Shown: positions 1-6,370, counted from the stretch's first letter. The stretch: 14,713 nt of DNA from Clostridiales bacterium (GCA_012515925.1 JAAYXM010000086.1:1-14713); one strand, 5' to 3'. Translations and numbers: made by a program. Notes: generated by a model from the sequence alone, not told the origin.

Positions 1-2
1 CG

Positions 3-224
3 ACCGCGACGGAATACGTGAACAACATCTTTCGACGCTTGCGTGAGCACGGATACGACGACAAGAGCACGACGCTCTACGTTACCGGAGGCGGCGGATG
101 CCTCGTGAAGAACTTTTACGATTATGATAAAAGTCGAGTATTCTTCGTTGACGACATCTGCGCCGCCGCCAAGGGCTACGAACACATGGCAGAACTTCAA
201 CTCGGAACGGGCGCCGGTATATGA
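3..224 (+). CDS. ParM/StbA-family actin-like plasmid segregation ATPase, C-terminal fragment
   Basis: Only the last 73 or so codons are present; the gene enters from the left edge and the frame is open to position 3. The visible part has the actin-fold nucleotide-binding signature VTGGGGCLVKNF followed by a DDICAAAKGYEHMA segment, which matches the C-terminal phosphate-2/adenosine region of ParM-like proteins, where the usual ending is N(A)xGY. Such proteins polymerise and push replicated plasmid copies apart. The stop codon overlaps the next start in an ATGA arrangement, so the two genes are translationally coupled, as expected for parM-parR. Family assignment rests on this short segment and on the small neighbour; another actin-like or Hsp70-like family cannot be fully excluded. 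Confidence 0.75.
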   Translation, partial: TATEYVNNIFRRLREHGYDDKSTTLYVTGGGGCLVKNFYDYDKSRVFFVDDICAAAKGYEHMAELQLGTGAGI

Positions 225-553
225 AAAACAACTACCGTATCAACGTCCGTTTCGACCTGAAAAAAGAGCGTGAAAAAGAAGCGGCTGAATTCCTTTTCAA
301 ACTGTCTGTACAAAGCAGCGGGACGCGAAACCGCTTTATCGTTGACGCCGTAATCGAGGCGATCCGGCGCCAACAAAGCGGGACGGATGTTTCTCTTGAG
401 GACATCCGCGCTATGTTCCGGGAAGAATTACAGTCTGTTTCATTTGTGAACGCTCCGTCAAAAGATGTGCCGCCGTTTCAAACTGAGCTTACCGAGGAGG
501 AAAAAGCGGAAAATGACGCCGGTATCCTTTCCGCGCTCGCCATGTTCGATTGA
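221..553 (+). CDS. Small ParR-like centromere-binding partner (putative ribbon-helix-helix)
   Basis: A 110-residue protein starting at the ATG that overlaps the stop of the actin-like gene. The N-terminus (RINVRFDLKKEREKEAAEFL, then a stretch ending SRNRF-like and FIVDAVIEAIRR) resembles a ribbon-helix-helix DNA-binding fold: a short basic beta strand followed by two helices. The C-terminal half (residues 55-110) is acidic, as in ParR proteins that contact the ParM filament with their C-terminal tail. In type II partition loci a ParR-like gene sits directly after parM, which is the arrangement here. Four TGAGCC half-sites lie at and just after its stop codon and could be its DNA target. No specific family motif proves the assignment; it is inferred from size, predicted fold and position. 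Confidence 0.65.
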   Translation: MKNNYRINVRFDLKKEREKEAAEFLFKLSVQSSGTRNRFIVDAVIEAIRRQQSGTDVSLEDIRAMFREELQSVSFVNAPSKDVPPFQTELTEEEKAENDAGILSALAMFD

Positions 554-618
554 GCCAAATACGGTGATTTTGGCTCAATTCTCAAAAGTCAAAACAGAAA
601 TTGAGCCATTTTGGCTCA
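550..618. repeat. Cluster of inverted TTGAGCCA half-sites after parR (candidate centromere or operator)
   Basis: Four half-sites occur in 69 bp: TTGAGCCAAAT at 550-560, its near-complement ATTTTGGCTCAA at 567-578, TGAGCCA at 602-608 and TGGCTCA at 612-618. They form two adjacent dyads with loops of 6 and 3 nt. No T-run follows either dyad, so they do not look like intrinsic terminators. A further TGAGCCAA is at 1023-1030, just downstream of the leftward promoter. Iterated sites beside a parMR pair suggest binding by the ParR-like protein; this is inference. Confidence 0.5.
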
Positions 619-638
619 CTCTATGCGATGCACCCTAT

Positions 639-807
639 CGGGAAATCCCGCCATTCCTGCGGCTCCGCCGTTGTCGTGGTATGCGCCACACAGGAAAGGT
701 TGGTATAGCCCTTACGGGGTGTGTCGCACACCGTAGCAAGCAGGGAAAACGTACTGCACCGTTTTCCCGGGCGGAGAGGTTTCTCCGCGCTTCAAGGGGA
801 TACCCCC
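639..807. other. Palindrome-rich region upstream of mobC, candidate origin of transfer (oriT)
   Basis: Consecutive inverted repeats are packed here: CGGGA/TCCCG at 639-650; a 14-bp imperfect pair (12 of 14 matching) at 678-691 and 719-732; a perfect 9-bp pair GGGAAAACG/CGTTTTCCC at 743-751 and 760-768; and a perfect 7-bp pair GCGGAGA/TCTCCGC at 771-777 and 782-788; then GGGG-AT-ACCCC around 797-807. There is no convincing gene on the forward strand. oriT regions of MOBP-type systems usually lie just upstream of the mobC-relaxase pair and contain inverted repeats flanking nic. I cannot point to the nick site. Confidence 0.5.
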
Positions 808-824
808 TGACCCCCGATAAAAAA

Positions 825-846
825 GCAGTCTCAAATCTGAGACTGC
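825..846 (-). terminator. Intrinsic terminator of the leftward small transcript
   Basis: GCAGTCTCA (825-833) and TGAGACTGC (838-846) form a perfect 9-bp stem with a 4-nt loop. On the forward strand the stem is preceded by an A-run (818-824), which reads as a T-run after the hairpin on the minus strand, so it terminates leftward transcription. It overlaps the stop codon of the 40-codon ORF. Confidence 0.75.
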
Positions 847-953
847 AGAATGTACGAAGGAGCAAGTGTGACGTTAATGAACGGTAACCTAAATGTAATG
901 GATATTTTAAGTGCGTTGGTAACCTTTTTAATGATATTTGCTGTTTTCTTCAT
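831..953 (-). CDS. Small 40-residue basic protein of unknown function, own promoter and terminator
   Basis: Read leftward from ATG at 953-951. The RBS is strong: AGGAGGGGG at 969-961, 7 nt before the start. The product begins MKKTANIIKKVTNALKISIT and ends LQSQI; it is basic in its first half, with alternating hydrophobic residues after residue 17, and has no clear membrane helix or known motif. A promoter with 17-bp spacing lies about 105 bp upstream, and a perfect hairpin terminator overlaps the stop codon. The full promoter-RBS-ORF-terminator unit sits inside the probable oriT/mobC regulatory region and runs opposite to the mobilization genes. It could be a small toxin, a regulator, a leader peptide or a small regulatory RNA with an incidental ORF. 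I do not recognise the family. Confidence 0.5.
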   Translation of the reverse strand: MKKTANIIKKVTNALKISITFRLPFINVTLAPSYILQSQI

Positions 954-1058
954 AAGCAATCCCCCTCCTTTATTGCGTTTATTCACACTCGCTTTTTTCC
1001 CTTTCGGGCCTTTGTGGTCTGGTGAGCCAAAGAGGGGGTGACCAATTGACTCAAGAGT

Positions 1059-1087
1059 ATTATAGCGCAAAACTATGAACAAATCAA
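1059..1087 (-). promoter_or_regulatory. Sigma-A-type promoter for the leftward small transcript
   Basis: On the minus strand, TTGATT (complement of 1082-1087) is followed after exactly 17 bp by a consensus TATAAT (complement of 1059-1064). It lies immediately upstream of mobC and fires away from it, so expression of the two directions may interfere. A TTGACT at 1046-1051 on the forward strand is near, but no well-placed -10 follows it. Confidence 0.7.
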
Positions 1088-1100
1088 GATTATAAAAGAG

Positions 1101-1454
1101 GTGATAATCACGAAAGGAAGACAACCGAAAGACCCAAGACCTACGATTTGTTTCCGGCTCGATAAGCCGGAGAAAGACAAGATACTGCGGCTCGCTCGAA
1201 AATGCGGACTGAACGTGACCGAGTATATGATCCTGCGCGGAACGGGCTACGAGCCGGTCGTCGTCCCGTATGACGCGGTGTTCGCGCTTATCAAGCGGCT
1301 CGACGATCTGATCGACAAAGATATATCCCCCGAAGTGAACGAAGAGGCGATGACGGTATTGAAAGCCGTTACCGCCTCTCTTGTTTATCCGGTAAAGGAA
1401 GGAGGCGGTGTGCTATTGCCACAGTTGGACTCTGGCCCGTCAAAAGCCGGCTGA
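1101..1454 (+). CDS. mobC: MobC-like plasmid mobilization / relaxosome accessory protein
   Basis: A protein of about 115 residues with a ribbon-helix-helix-like N-terminus (RPTICFRLDKPEKDKILRLA, then KCGLNVTEYMILRG), the usual pattern of MobC/BfmC accessory proteins that bind oriT and help the relaxase open the strands. It lies directly before the relaxase gene and downstream of the probable oriT. The start is problematic. The annotated GTG at 1101 lies inside the best ribosome-binding sequence, AAAGAGGTGAT (1095-1105). With that RBS the natural start would be the ACG at 1110-1112, giving a protein beginning (M)KGRQPKDPRP; a single C-to-T change would make it ATG. Its 3' end overlaps the inferred relaxase start. 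Confidence 0.8.
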   Translation: MIITKGRQPKDPRPTICFRLDKPEKDKILRLARKCGLNVTEYMILRGTGYEPVVVPYDAVFALIKRLDDLIDKDISPEVNEEAMTVLKAVTASLVYPVKEGGGVLLPQLDSGPSKAG

Positions 1455-2824
1455 AGGAAGTGATCGAATACGCCGAGAACCCGGATAAGACGACCGCGAA
1501 AGAATATCTCGATGACGATCTTTACAACGCTTTGAGCTACGTTGAAAACGACGACAAAACCGACCGTCAGATTTACGTTGACACGATCAACTGCTCCAAG
1601 CGCAACGCCTACGGCGAGATGGTCGCCGTGCAAAAGCGTTTCGGCAGTCGCGGAGATATTGTCGCGTGGCACGGATTTCAGAGCTTTGCCGAAGGAGAGG
1701 TCACGCCCGACGAGGCGTTTGAGATCGGCAAAGAGACGGCGCGCCGGATGTGGGGAGACAAATATCAGGTAGTCATCACCGTCCATCTGAACACGGACAA
1801 CCTGCACTGTCACTTTGTCGTGAACCCGATCTCCTTCAAGGACGGCTCCCGCTTTCAAAACAAAATCTACAATCACCGCCGCCTGCGCGAGATCTCGGAC
1901 GATGTATGCCGTGAGCGTGGGAAAAGCGTTCTTGAGCACAGCAATTTCTACGGCGGCAAAAGCCGCAGAGCATACTGGGCTGAAAAGAAAGGACACCCGA
2001 CGCACAGAGATATGCTTGCTAAAGACGTTGAATACTGCCTATCCGTATCGTACACCCGTAAGACGTTCTATCAGCAGTTACGCGGTCTCGGATATGAAAT
2101 CGACGAAACGCGTATGTCAGTCAAAGGTAAAGGTTGGGAGCGTGCGATACGCCTTCGCGGTATCGGCTTTACGGACGAAGTCATCGACCGTCGTCTGAAC
2201 CGCAATTATTCTTACGGCTATTCTTTCGTCGGACAGGTCTGGAATACACATCCGCCGAAAAAGAGAAGATCCGTTTTACTGTTCTATATCGCTCACGATC
2301 TCGGATACAACATCGAGCACAGCCGCGACGTTGCTGAGATCTATATCGACCTTTTGTTCCTTATCGTCATAAACGCTTTTCAAATTATTAAAGAGGTCAA
2401 AGACGCCGTCATTATATCGGTCGAACTCCGTCACGCCGTAAAAGACTTTCAGCAATTCATCCACGATTACAATTTCCTGCGAGAAGCGGATATCCACACG
2501 TTCCCGCAGCTTGACAGATATATCGAAAGCACACAAAACAAAATACAAGAGCTCGAACGCGAACGCAGCCTGCTCCGAAACAAGATACGCCGGGAGACCG
2601 ATCCCGAGGTACTTGCGGATAACAGAACAGCCCGTTCTGAAATAACCAAAAACCACATCGAGCCGTTACGGAAGAATCTCGACCGGGCGAAGCGCATAAG
2701 AGATAAATCTCCTCACCTTTACAATCTGGTACGTCAGGAGTTTGAAATGGAGGCGCCGTACCGTCAGCTCGACCGCAACGGAAAAATGATATTCAAAGAC
2801 GCTCCCGACAAAGGAGCACGATAG
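1415..2824 (+). CDS. MOBP-type relaxase (mobilization nuclease)
   Basis: The relaxase nicks oriT, becomes covalently attached to the 5' end of the DNA and pilots the strand to a recipient. Two catalytic motifs are clear: the tyrosine motif IEYAENPDKT (Tyr19 counting from 1415) and the histidine triad HLNTDNLHCHFVVN (His124, His131, His133). The C-terminal third is a charged helical, probably coiled-coil region (TFPQLDRYIESTQNKIQELE onward). The first standard start, GTG at 1460, would place the tyrosine at residue 4 and cut off the first strand. The upstream frame (ATVGLWPVKSRLKEV) is open and reads like a family N-terminus, and an AAGGAGG RBS (1398-1404) lies about 10 nt before an ATT at 1415, so I extend to this near-cognate start. 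It overlaps mobC by 40 bp. Confidence 0.85.
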   Translation: MATVGLWPVKSRLKEVIEYAENPDKTTAKEYLDDDLYNALSYVENDDKTDRQIYVDTINCSKRNAYGEMVAVQKRFGSRGDIVAWHGFQSFAEGEVTPDEAFEIGKETARRMWGDKYQVVITVHLNTDNLHCHFVVNPISFKDGSRFQNKIYNHRRLREISDDVCRERGKSVLEHSNFYGGKSRRAYWAEKKGHPTHRDMLAKDVEYCLSVSYTRKTFYQQLRGLGYEIDETRMSVKGKGWERAIRLRGIGFTDEVIDRRLNRNYSYGYSFVGQVWNTHPPKKRRSVLLFYIAHDLGYNIEHSRDVAEIYIDLLFLIVINAFQIIKEVKDAVIISVELRHAVKDFQQFIHDYNFLREADIHTFPQLDRYIESTQNKIQELERERSLLRNKIRRETDPEVLADNRTARSEITKNHIEPLRKNLDRAKRIRDKSPHLYNLVRQEFEMEAPYRQLDRNGKMIFKDAPDKGAR

Positions 2825-2847
2825 AAAGAGAGGTAAAATAATAATAT

Positions 2848-3705
2848 ATGAAGTCTAATAAACCCAAAGCGCCGGTTATGATACCGGTAGAAAATCTCGT
2901 CCCCTTTGACGGTCATCCGTACAAAGTGCTGGACGACGACAGTATGAACGATCTGACAGAGAGCGTACAGGAAAGCGGTATCTTAGAACCGATTACAGTC
3001 AGACCGCTCGAAAACACGGACAACTATGAAATAATCTCAGGACACCGCCGTTACCACGCGGCAAAGAAGGCAGGGCTTACCGAGGTCCCTGCCTTTATTC
3101 GTGCCGTCAGCCGCGACGAGGCGGCAATCATGCTCGTGGACAGCAACCTGCACCGTGAGCGTATCCTGCCGTCGGAAAAGGCGTTTGCTTACAAGTTGAA
3201 GTTTGAGGCGTTGGAGCATCAAGGTAAACGGACGCTTTTAACTTCGGACCAACTCGGTCCGAAGTTGACCGCAGAAATGATTTCCGACACTGACAGCGCC
3301 ACGCAAGTCAAGAGGTATATCCGCCTCACCAATCTCATCCCCGAACTGCTCGATATGATGGACGAAAACAAGATCGCGTTCTCGGTCGGCGTGGAGCTTT
3401 CTTTCCTTGACGATCAGCATCAGTACGACGTCCTTAACGCCTGCGAGGAAAATGACAACACACCGTCCTACGCGCAGGCGGTTCGTATGCACAAGGCGTA
3501 CGGTATTGGAGAACTCACCAAAAACGATATTGACACCATAATGGGCGAAGAAAAGGCAAATCAGAGGGAAACTATCAAAATCCCTGCCGACAAGCTGAAA
3601 GGCAAAATTCCAAGCGGTTATATCGGTCAGCAGCGGCAGGACTTCATTCTGAAAGCCTGCGACTACTATTACCGTCATTTGATTCGTCAGAGGGATGCGA
3701 GGTGA
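2848..3705 (+). CDS. ParB/Spo0J-family partition-like protein
   Basis: A 285-residue ParB N-terminal nuclease/CTPase-fold protein. In order: the IPVENLVPF strand typical of ParB N-termini (residues 12-20), the SVQESGILEPITVRP segment (39-53), the signature SGHRRYHAAKKAG at 64-76 (GERRxRA-like CTP-binding motif), DSNLHRERILPSEKAFAYK at 98-116, and a probable helix-turn-helix in residues 141-165 before RYIRLTNLIPELL. The family binds parS-like DNA and spreads or regulates; copies within mobilizable elements are common and usually lack a ParA partner, and none is seen here. The RBS is an AGAGGT at 2829-2834, rather far upstream of the ATG. A perfect 11-bp inverted repeat lies inside the gene (3240-3266). 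Confidence 0.85.
   Translation: MKSNKPKAPVMIPVENLVPFDGHPYKVLDDDSMNDLTESVQESGILEPITVRPLENTDNYEIISGHRRYHAAKKAGLTEVPAFIRAVSRDEAAIMLVDSNLHRERILPSEKAFAYKLKFEALEHQGKRTLLTSDQLGPKLTAEMISDTDSATQVKRYIRLTNLIPELLDMMDENKIAFSVGVELSFLDDQHQYDVLNACEENDNTPSYAQAVRMHKAYGIGELTKNDIDTIMGEEKANQRETIKIPADKLKGKIPSGYIGQQRQDFILKACDYYYRHLIRQRDAR
3240..3266. repeat. Perfect 11-bp inverted repeat inside the parB-like gene
   Basis: AACTTCGGACC (3240-3250) and GGTCCGAAGTT (3256-3266) are exact complements separated by AACTC. The repeat encodes the SDQLGPKL stretch between the N-terminal domain and the helix-turn-helix. There is no T-run after it, so it is not a standard terminator. Confidence 0.6.
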
Positions 3706-3714
3706 TAAAGTAAG

Positions 3715-3909
3715 ATGATTGAAGCGGATCATACCAAAAAATATATGGTCATAGACGGTCATCTTATCACATTATCTTTTTCAAAAGCACCGAACCCTGA
3801 CCTTTTTAGTCGTATCAAAAGCATTCTCTTATCGTCAGACACCGCCCCGCATATTCGTAAAAAGGCGGCAGATGATGATAAAATACAGCAAATAAATGAA
3901 GGAGATTAA
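3715..3909 (+). CDS. Small TnpW-like transposon-encoded protein
   Basis: A 64-residue protein placed between the parB-like gene and the serine recombinase, 9 nt after the former and 3 nt before the latter. Residues 8-31 (KKYMVIDGHLITLSFSKAPN and following) form two likely beta strands, followed by a helix FSRIKSILLSS. This strand-strand-helix pattern, the size and the position directly upstream of a recombinase resemble TnpW-type small proteins of clostridial integrative elements, whose role is not established. The RBS is an AGGTGAT at 3700-3706 overlapping the previous stop. Its own tail contains the recombinase RBS, so the two are probably coupled. The identification is by context and overall pattern only. 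Confidence 0.6.
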   Translation: MIEADHTKKYMVIDGHLITLSFSKAPNPDLFSRIKSILLSSDTAPHIRKKAADDDKIQQINEGD

Positions 3910-3912
3910 GCA

Positions 3913-5550
3913 ATGGATCACAACAGAGTTTGCTGTTTATACCGTGTTTCCACCGACAAACAGGTGGATTACAAGGACAATCACGAAGCCGATATTCCGA
4001 TGCAGCGTAAGGCGTGTCACAAGTTCGCCGAGCAAATGGGTTGGGAGATCGTTCACGAGGAACAGGAGGACGGCGTTTCCGGCCATAAAGTCAGAGCGGA
4101 AAACAGAGATAAAATACAGACGATAAAAGAACTTGCCCGCAAAGGCAAGTTCGATATCCTGCTCGTCTTCATGTTCGACCGTATCGGGCGTATCGCCGAC
4201 GAAACGCCGTTCGTCGTGGAATGGTTTGTAAAGAACGGCATACAGGTATGGAGCACACAGGAGGGAGAACAGCGATTCGACAATCACATCGATAAACTGC
4301 TCAACTATATTCGCTTTTGGCAAGCGGACGGCGAAAGTGAAAAAACCTCGATCCGTACCCGAACAAGTCTCGGACAAATGGTCGAGGAAGGACACTACAA
4401 GGGTGGCACTGCGCCGGTCGGCTATGAGCTTGTGAAAAGCGGGCGAATCAATAAGAGGAAACACGAGCTGTACGATCTCAAAGTGAAAGAGGATGACGCC
4501 GACATCGTTCGGCTCATCTTCTCCAAATATGTCAACGAGGGATACGGGGTACAGAAAATCGCCAACTATCTTAACTGCAACGGATATAAAAACCCCACCG
4601 GAAACCCGTGGTCGCACAATACGATCCGTAACATCCTGCAAAACGAAACTTATGTCGGAATCCTGCGAAGCGGCGACACCCGTTCGCCGCATCTGCCTGA
4701 ACTTCAGATCGTACCGCAGGAACTGTTCGACCGGGCGCAGGACATCCGTCGCCAACGCGCGGAAGCTAAAGCAAACACGCCGAGAGTGCCGATCAATATG
4801 CGCGGTCATTCGCTTCTGTCCGGCAACGTCTTTTGCGGGCATTGCGGTTCACGGCTTCATTTGACGACGACAAGCCGCTATTACAAGAAAGCGGACGGAA
4901 CGGTCGTGAAGAAACGCCGTGTGCGTTACGCATGCTACAAGAAAGTGCGCAAAATCGTCGAGTGCGAAGGTCAGTCCGGATATTCAGCCGCAAAACTCGA
5001 TTCGTTAGTTGAGGGGGCGATCAAAAATGTGTTCAAGCGTATGCGAGGTATCTCCAAGGATGAAATAATCGCTTCAAGATACGACAAAGAACTGTCTCTG
5101 CGCAAAAGCAATCTCATCAAAGCCAAAGCCGATCTTACAAAGGAACAGGAAAAGCTCTCAAAGCTGAAGGCAGAAGTCATAAAATCCATTCAGGGAGAAA
5201 GCGCGTACTCACCGGAGCTTCTCTCCGGTCTTGTAAACGAGACCGATGTAAAAGTGCGTGAACTTGAAAGTCTCTGTGCAACTGCAGAACGCGAACTGGC
5301 TGAAAAGCAGATTATGATGAAAGATCTCAGCGACAGCTACGATGAAATCATTTCGTGGTCAGAACTTTACGACAGCGCAAGCTTTGAAGCGAAAAAGATG
5401 ATCGTGAACGCGATGATTACCCGCATCGACGTTTTCAACGGATACGGGTTGAATATCGAATTCAATTTCAATATCAGTCAGTTCTTTGAGGGGATCGTAG
5501 AAGAAGAACCCGAGGCGGAAGAACTTGTTGCATTACCGAAAACCGCATAA
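3913..5550 (+). CDS. Large serine recombinase (site-specific integrase/resolvase)
   Basis: A 545-residue large serine recombinase that would integrate and excise the element. The N-terminal resolvase domain has the nucleophile in LYRVSTDKQ (Ser13) and the active-site arginine region FMFDRIGRIADE (Asp89, Arg90, Arg93). The recombinase domain follows (about 190-290; GYGVQKIANYLN and NPWSHNTIRNILQNETYVG). A zinc ribbon is formed by Cys308 and Cys311 (FCGHCGSRL) with Cys341 and Cys351. Residues about 385-470 are a coiled coil, as used by these enzymes to control directionality. The length and domain order are complete. RBS GAAGGAGA is at 3898-3905. The gene is the last of the element's rightward genes and is followed by a terminator, so the attachment site is probably close by; I could not identify it. 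Confidence 0.95.
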   Translation: MDHNRVCCLYRVSTDKQVDYKDNHEADIPMQRKACHKFAEQMGWEIVHEEQEDGVSGHKVRAENRDKIQTIKELARKGKFDILLVFMFDRIGRIADETPFVVEWFVKNGIQVWSTQEGEQRFDNHIDKLLNYIRFWQADGESEKTSIRTRTSLGQMVEEGHYKGGTAPVGYELVKSGRINKRKHELYDLKVKEDDADIVRLIFSKYVNEGYGVQKIANYLNCNGYKNPTGNPWSHNTIRNILQNETYVGILRSGDTRSPHLPELQIVPQELFDRAQDIRRQRAEAKANTPRVPINMRGHSLLSGNVFCGHCGSRLHLTTTSRYYKKADGTVVKKRRVRYACYKKVRKIVECEGQSGYSAAKLDSLVEGAIKNVFKRMRGISKDEIIASRYDKELSLRKSNLIKAKADLTKEQEKLSKLKAEVIKSIQGESAYSPELLSGLVNETDVKVRELESLCATAERELAEKQIMMKDLSDSYDEIISWSELYDSASFEAKKMIVNAMITRIDVFNGYGLNIEFNFNISQFFEGIVEEEPEAEELVALPKTA

Positions 5551-5565
5551 CGAAAGGCATAGAAA

Positions 5566-5599
5566 AGCCCGTCTGTTCGATTTGAACAGGCGGGTTTTT
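5566..5599. terminator. Bidirectional intrinsic terminator between recombinase and cyclase-like gene
   Basis: GCCCGTCTGTTC (5567-5578) pairs with GAACAGGCGGGT (5584-5595) around a 5-nt loop, with one G-T pair. A T-run follows on the forward strand and an A-run precedes it, so it can end both the rightward recombinase transcript and the leftward convergent gene. Confidence 0.85.
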
Positions 5600-5601
5600 A
5601 C

Positions 5602-6300
5602 TTAGTTATCGCAGACTAATTTCACTTTTGAGTTTACGGCTAAGCTATAATGGTGCATTGTTGATGAAAAATAATCATTCATTTGCTCAACCACCCAATT
5701 TATTTTATTTATAGTTTTCTGATCTGGACTGATTTTGTTTAATTCTACAAGATACTTTTCTATTCCGTTTTTAACGTCCTGAAAATCCAGTTCGCTATCA
5801 CCGTGGACAAAAAATAATGAATTGTGTTCTTTGTACTCAAAATCATTCTTAATCAGTACATCCTTTAAGTCTTCATCAACAACAACGCTTGGTTCAGGAT
5901 GTGATTCTAACTCAACAGCTTTTATCAAATCGACGCCATAAACAATATCATCGGAATAATCAATTGTTCCATAAGTAATTGAACCTCGTGTAAGCATACC
6001 GCAGTATAGAAATTGCGATTGTATTTGAGAAGCAATGCTTTGGATGATTAAAAAATTCAAAAAAGCTTCCCTTTCTGACTCGTACACAAACAAGAAATTA
6101 TCTGAAAAGTATCTTTTGAATAATTTGGATTCTTCAAAAGAAGCACCAAATCCTAATGCAAAATTCAAATTTGTATAGATGCTTGTAAATGATTCCAGCA
6201 ATGATTTGACTCTTTCATTTTCACTTTGAGTATTATTCCGTAGCAGATTCTTGTAACCTAAAATATCGATATATAAAATAAAACCAGTTATGCTTTTCAT
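5602..6300 (-). CDS. Class III nucleotidyl cyclase-like protein, AT-rich orphan gene at element boundary
   Basis: A 232-residue protein, with RBS AAGGAGG 6 nt before its ATG. The layout resembles a class III adenylate/guanylate cyclase-like fold: a first strand FILYIDILGYKNLL with Asp12, a second YFSDNFLFV with Asp67 (the positions of the two metal-binding aspartates), then RGSITYGTI (105-113) and VYGVDLIKAVELES (120-133). Proteins of this general pattern include uncharacterised relatives and cyclases of Pycsar-type phage defence, but no effector gene is adjacent and the substrate-specifying residues are not clear. It may be active, a degenerate binding domain, or unrelated. There is no signal peptide or membrane helix. 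Its base composition is far richer in A and T than any neighbour, which suggests horizontal acquisition, probably as element cargo or as an insertion beside the tRNA. Confidence 0.85.
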   Translation of the reverse strand: MKSITGFILYIDILGYKNLLRNNTQSENERVKSLLESFTSIYTNLNFALGFGASFEESKLFKRYFSDNFLFVYESEREAFLNFLIIQSIASQIQSQFLYCGMLTRGSITYGTIDYSDDIVYGVDLIKAVELESHPEPSVVVDEDLKDVLIKNDFEYKEHNSLFFVHGDSELDFQDVKNGIEKYLVELNKISPDQKTINKINWVVEQMNDYFSSTMHHYSLAVNSKVKLVCDN

Positions 6301-6344
6301 CTGAACCTCCTTGTTAGTAATAATTTAGACTATTGAAATGAAAT

Positions 6345-6368
6345 GCCGCCCAAAATAATTCGGGCGGC
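6345..6368 (-). terminator. Hairpin after the tRNA-Ala gene, probable terminator
   Basis: GCCGCCC (6345-6351) and GGGCGGC (6362-6368) form a perfect 7-bp stem with a 10-nt loop. On the minus strand it starts 3 nt after the tRNA 3' end and is followed by ATTTCATTTC, a broken T-run, so it is a plausible but not ideal terminator of the tRNA transcript. Confidence 0.55.
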
Positions 6369-6370
6369 GG

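Noticed and set aside
465..887. Forward ORF of 140 codons across the oriT-like region
   Set aside because: It begins inside parR in another frame, is composed of Arg/Pro-rich low-information sequence created by the palindromes, and has no supporting RBS or family motif.
954..1124. N-terminal extension of the leftward small ORF to 97 codons
   Set aside because: The extension spans the promoter itself, so it cannot be on the transcript made from that promoter. The strong RBS lies before the internal ATG at 953.
2276..2656. Antisense ORF of 126 codons inside the relaxase that reads like a plausible protein
   Set aside because: The forward frame continues smoothly through this part with a normal relaxase C-terminal helical region (TFPQLDRYIESTQNKIQELE), so an inverted insertion is not needed. 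No RBS was seen for the antisense ORF.
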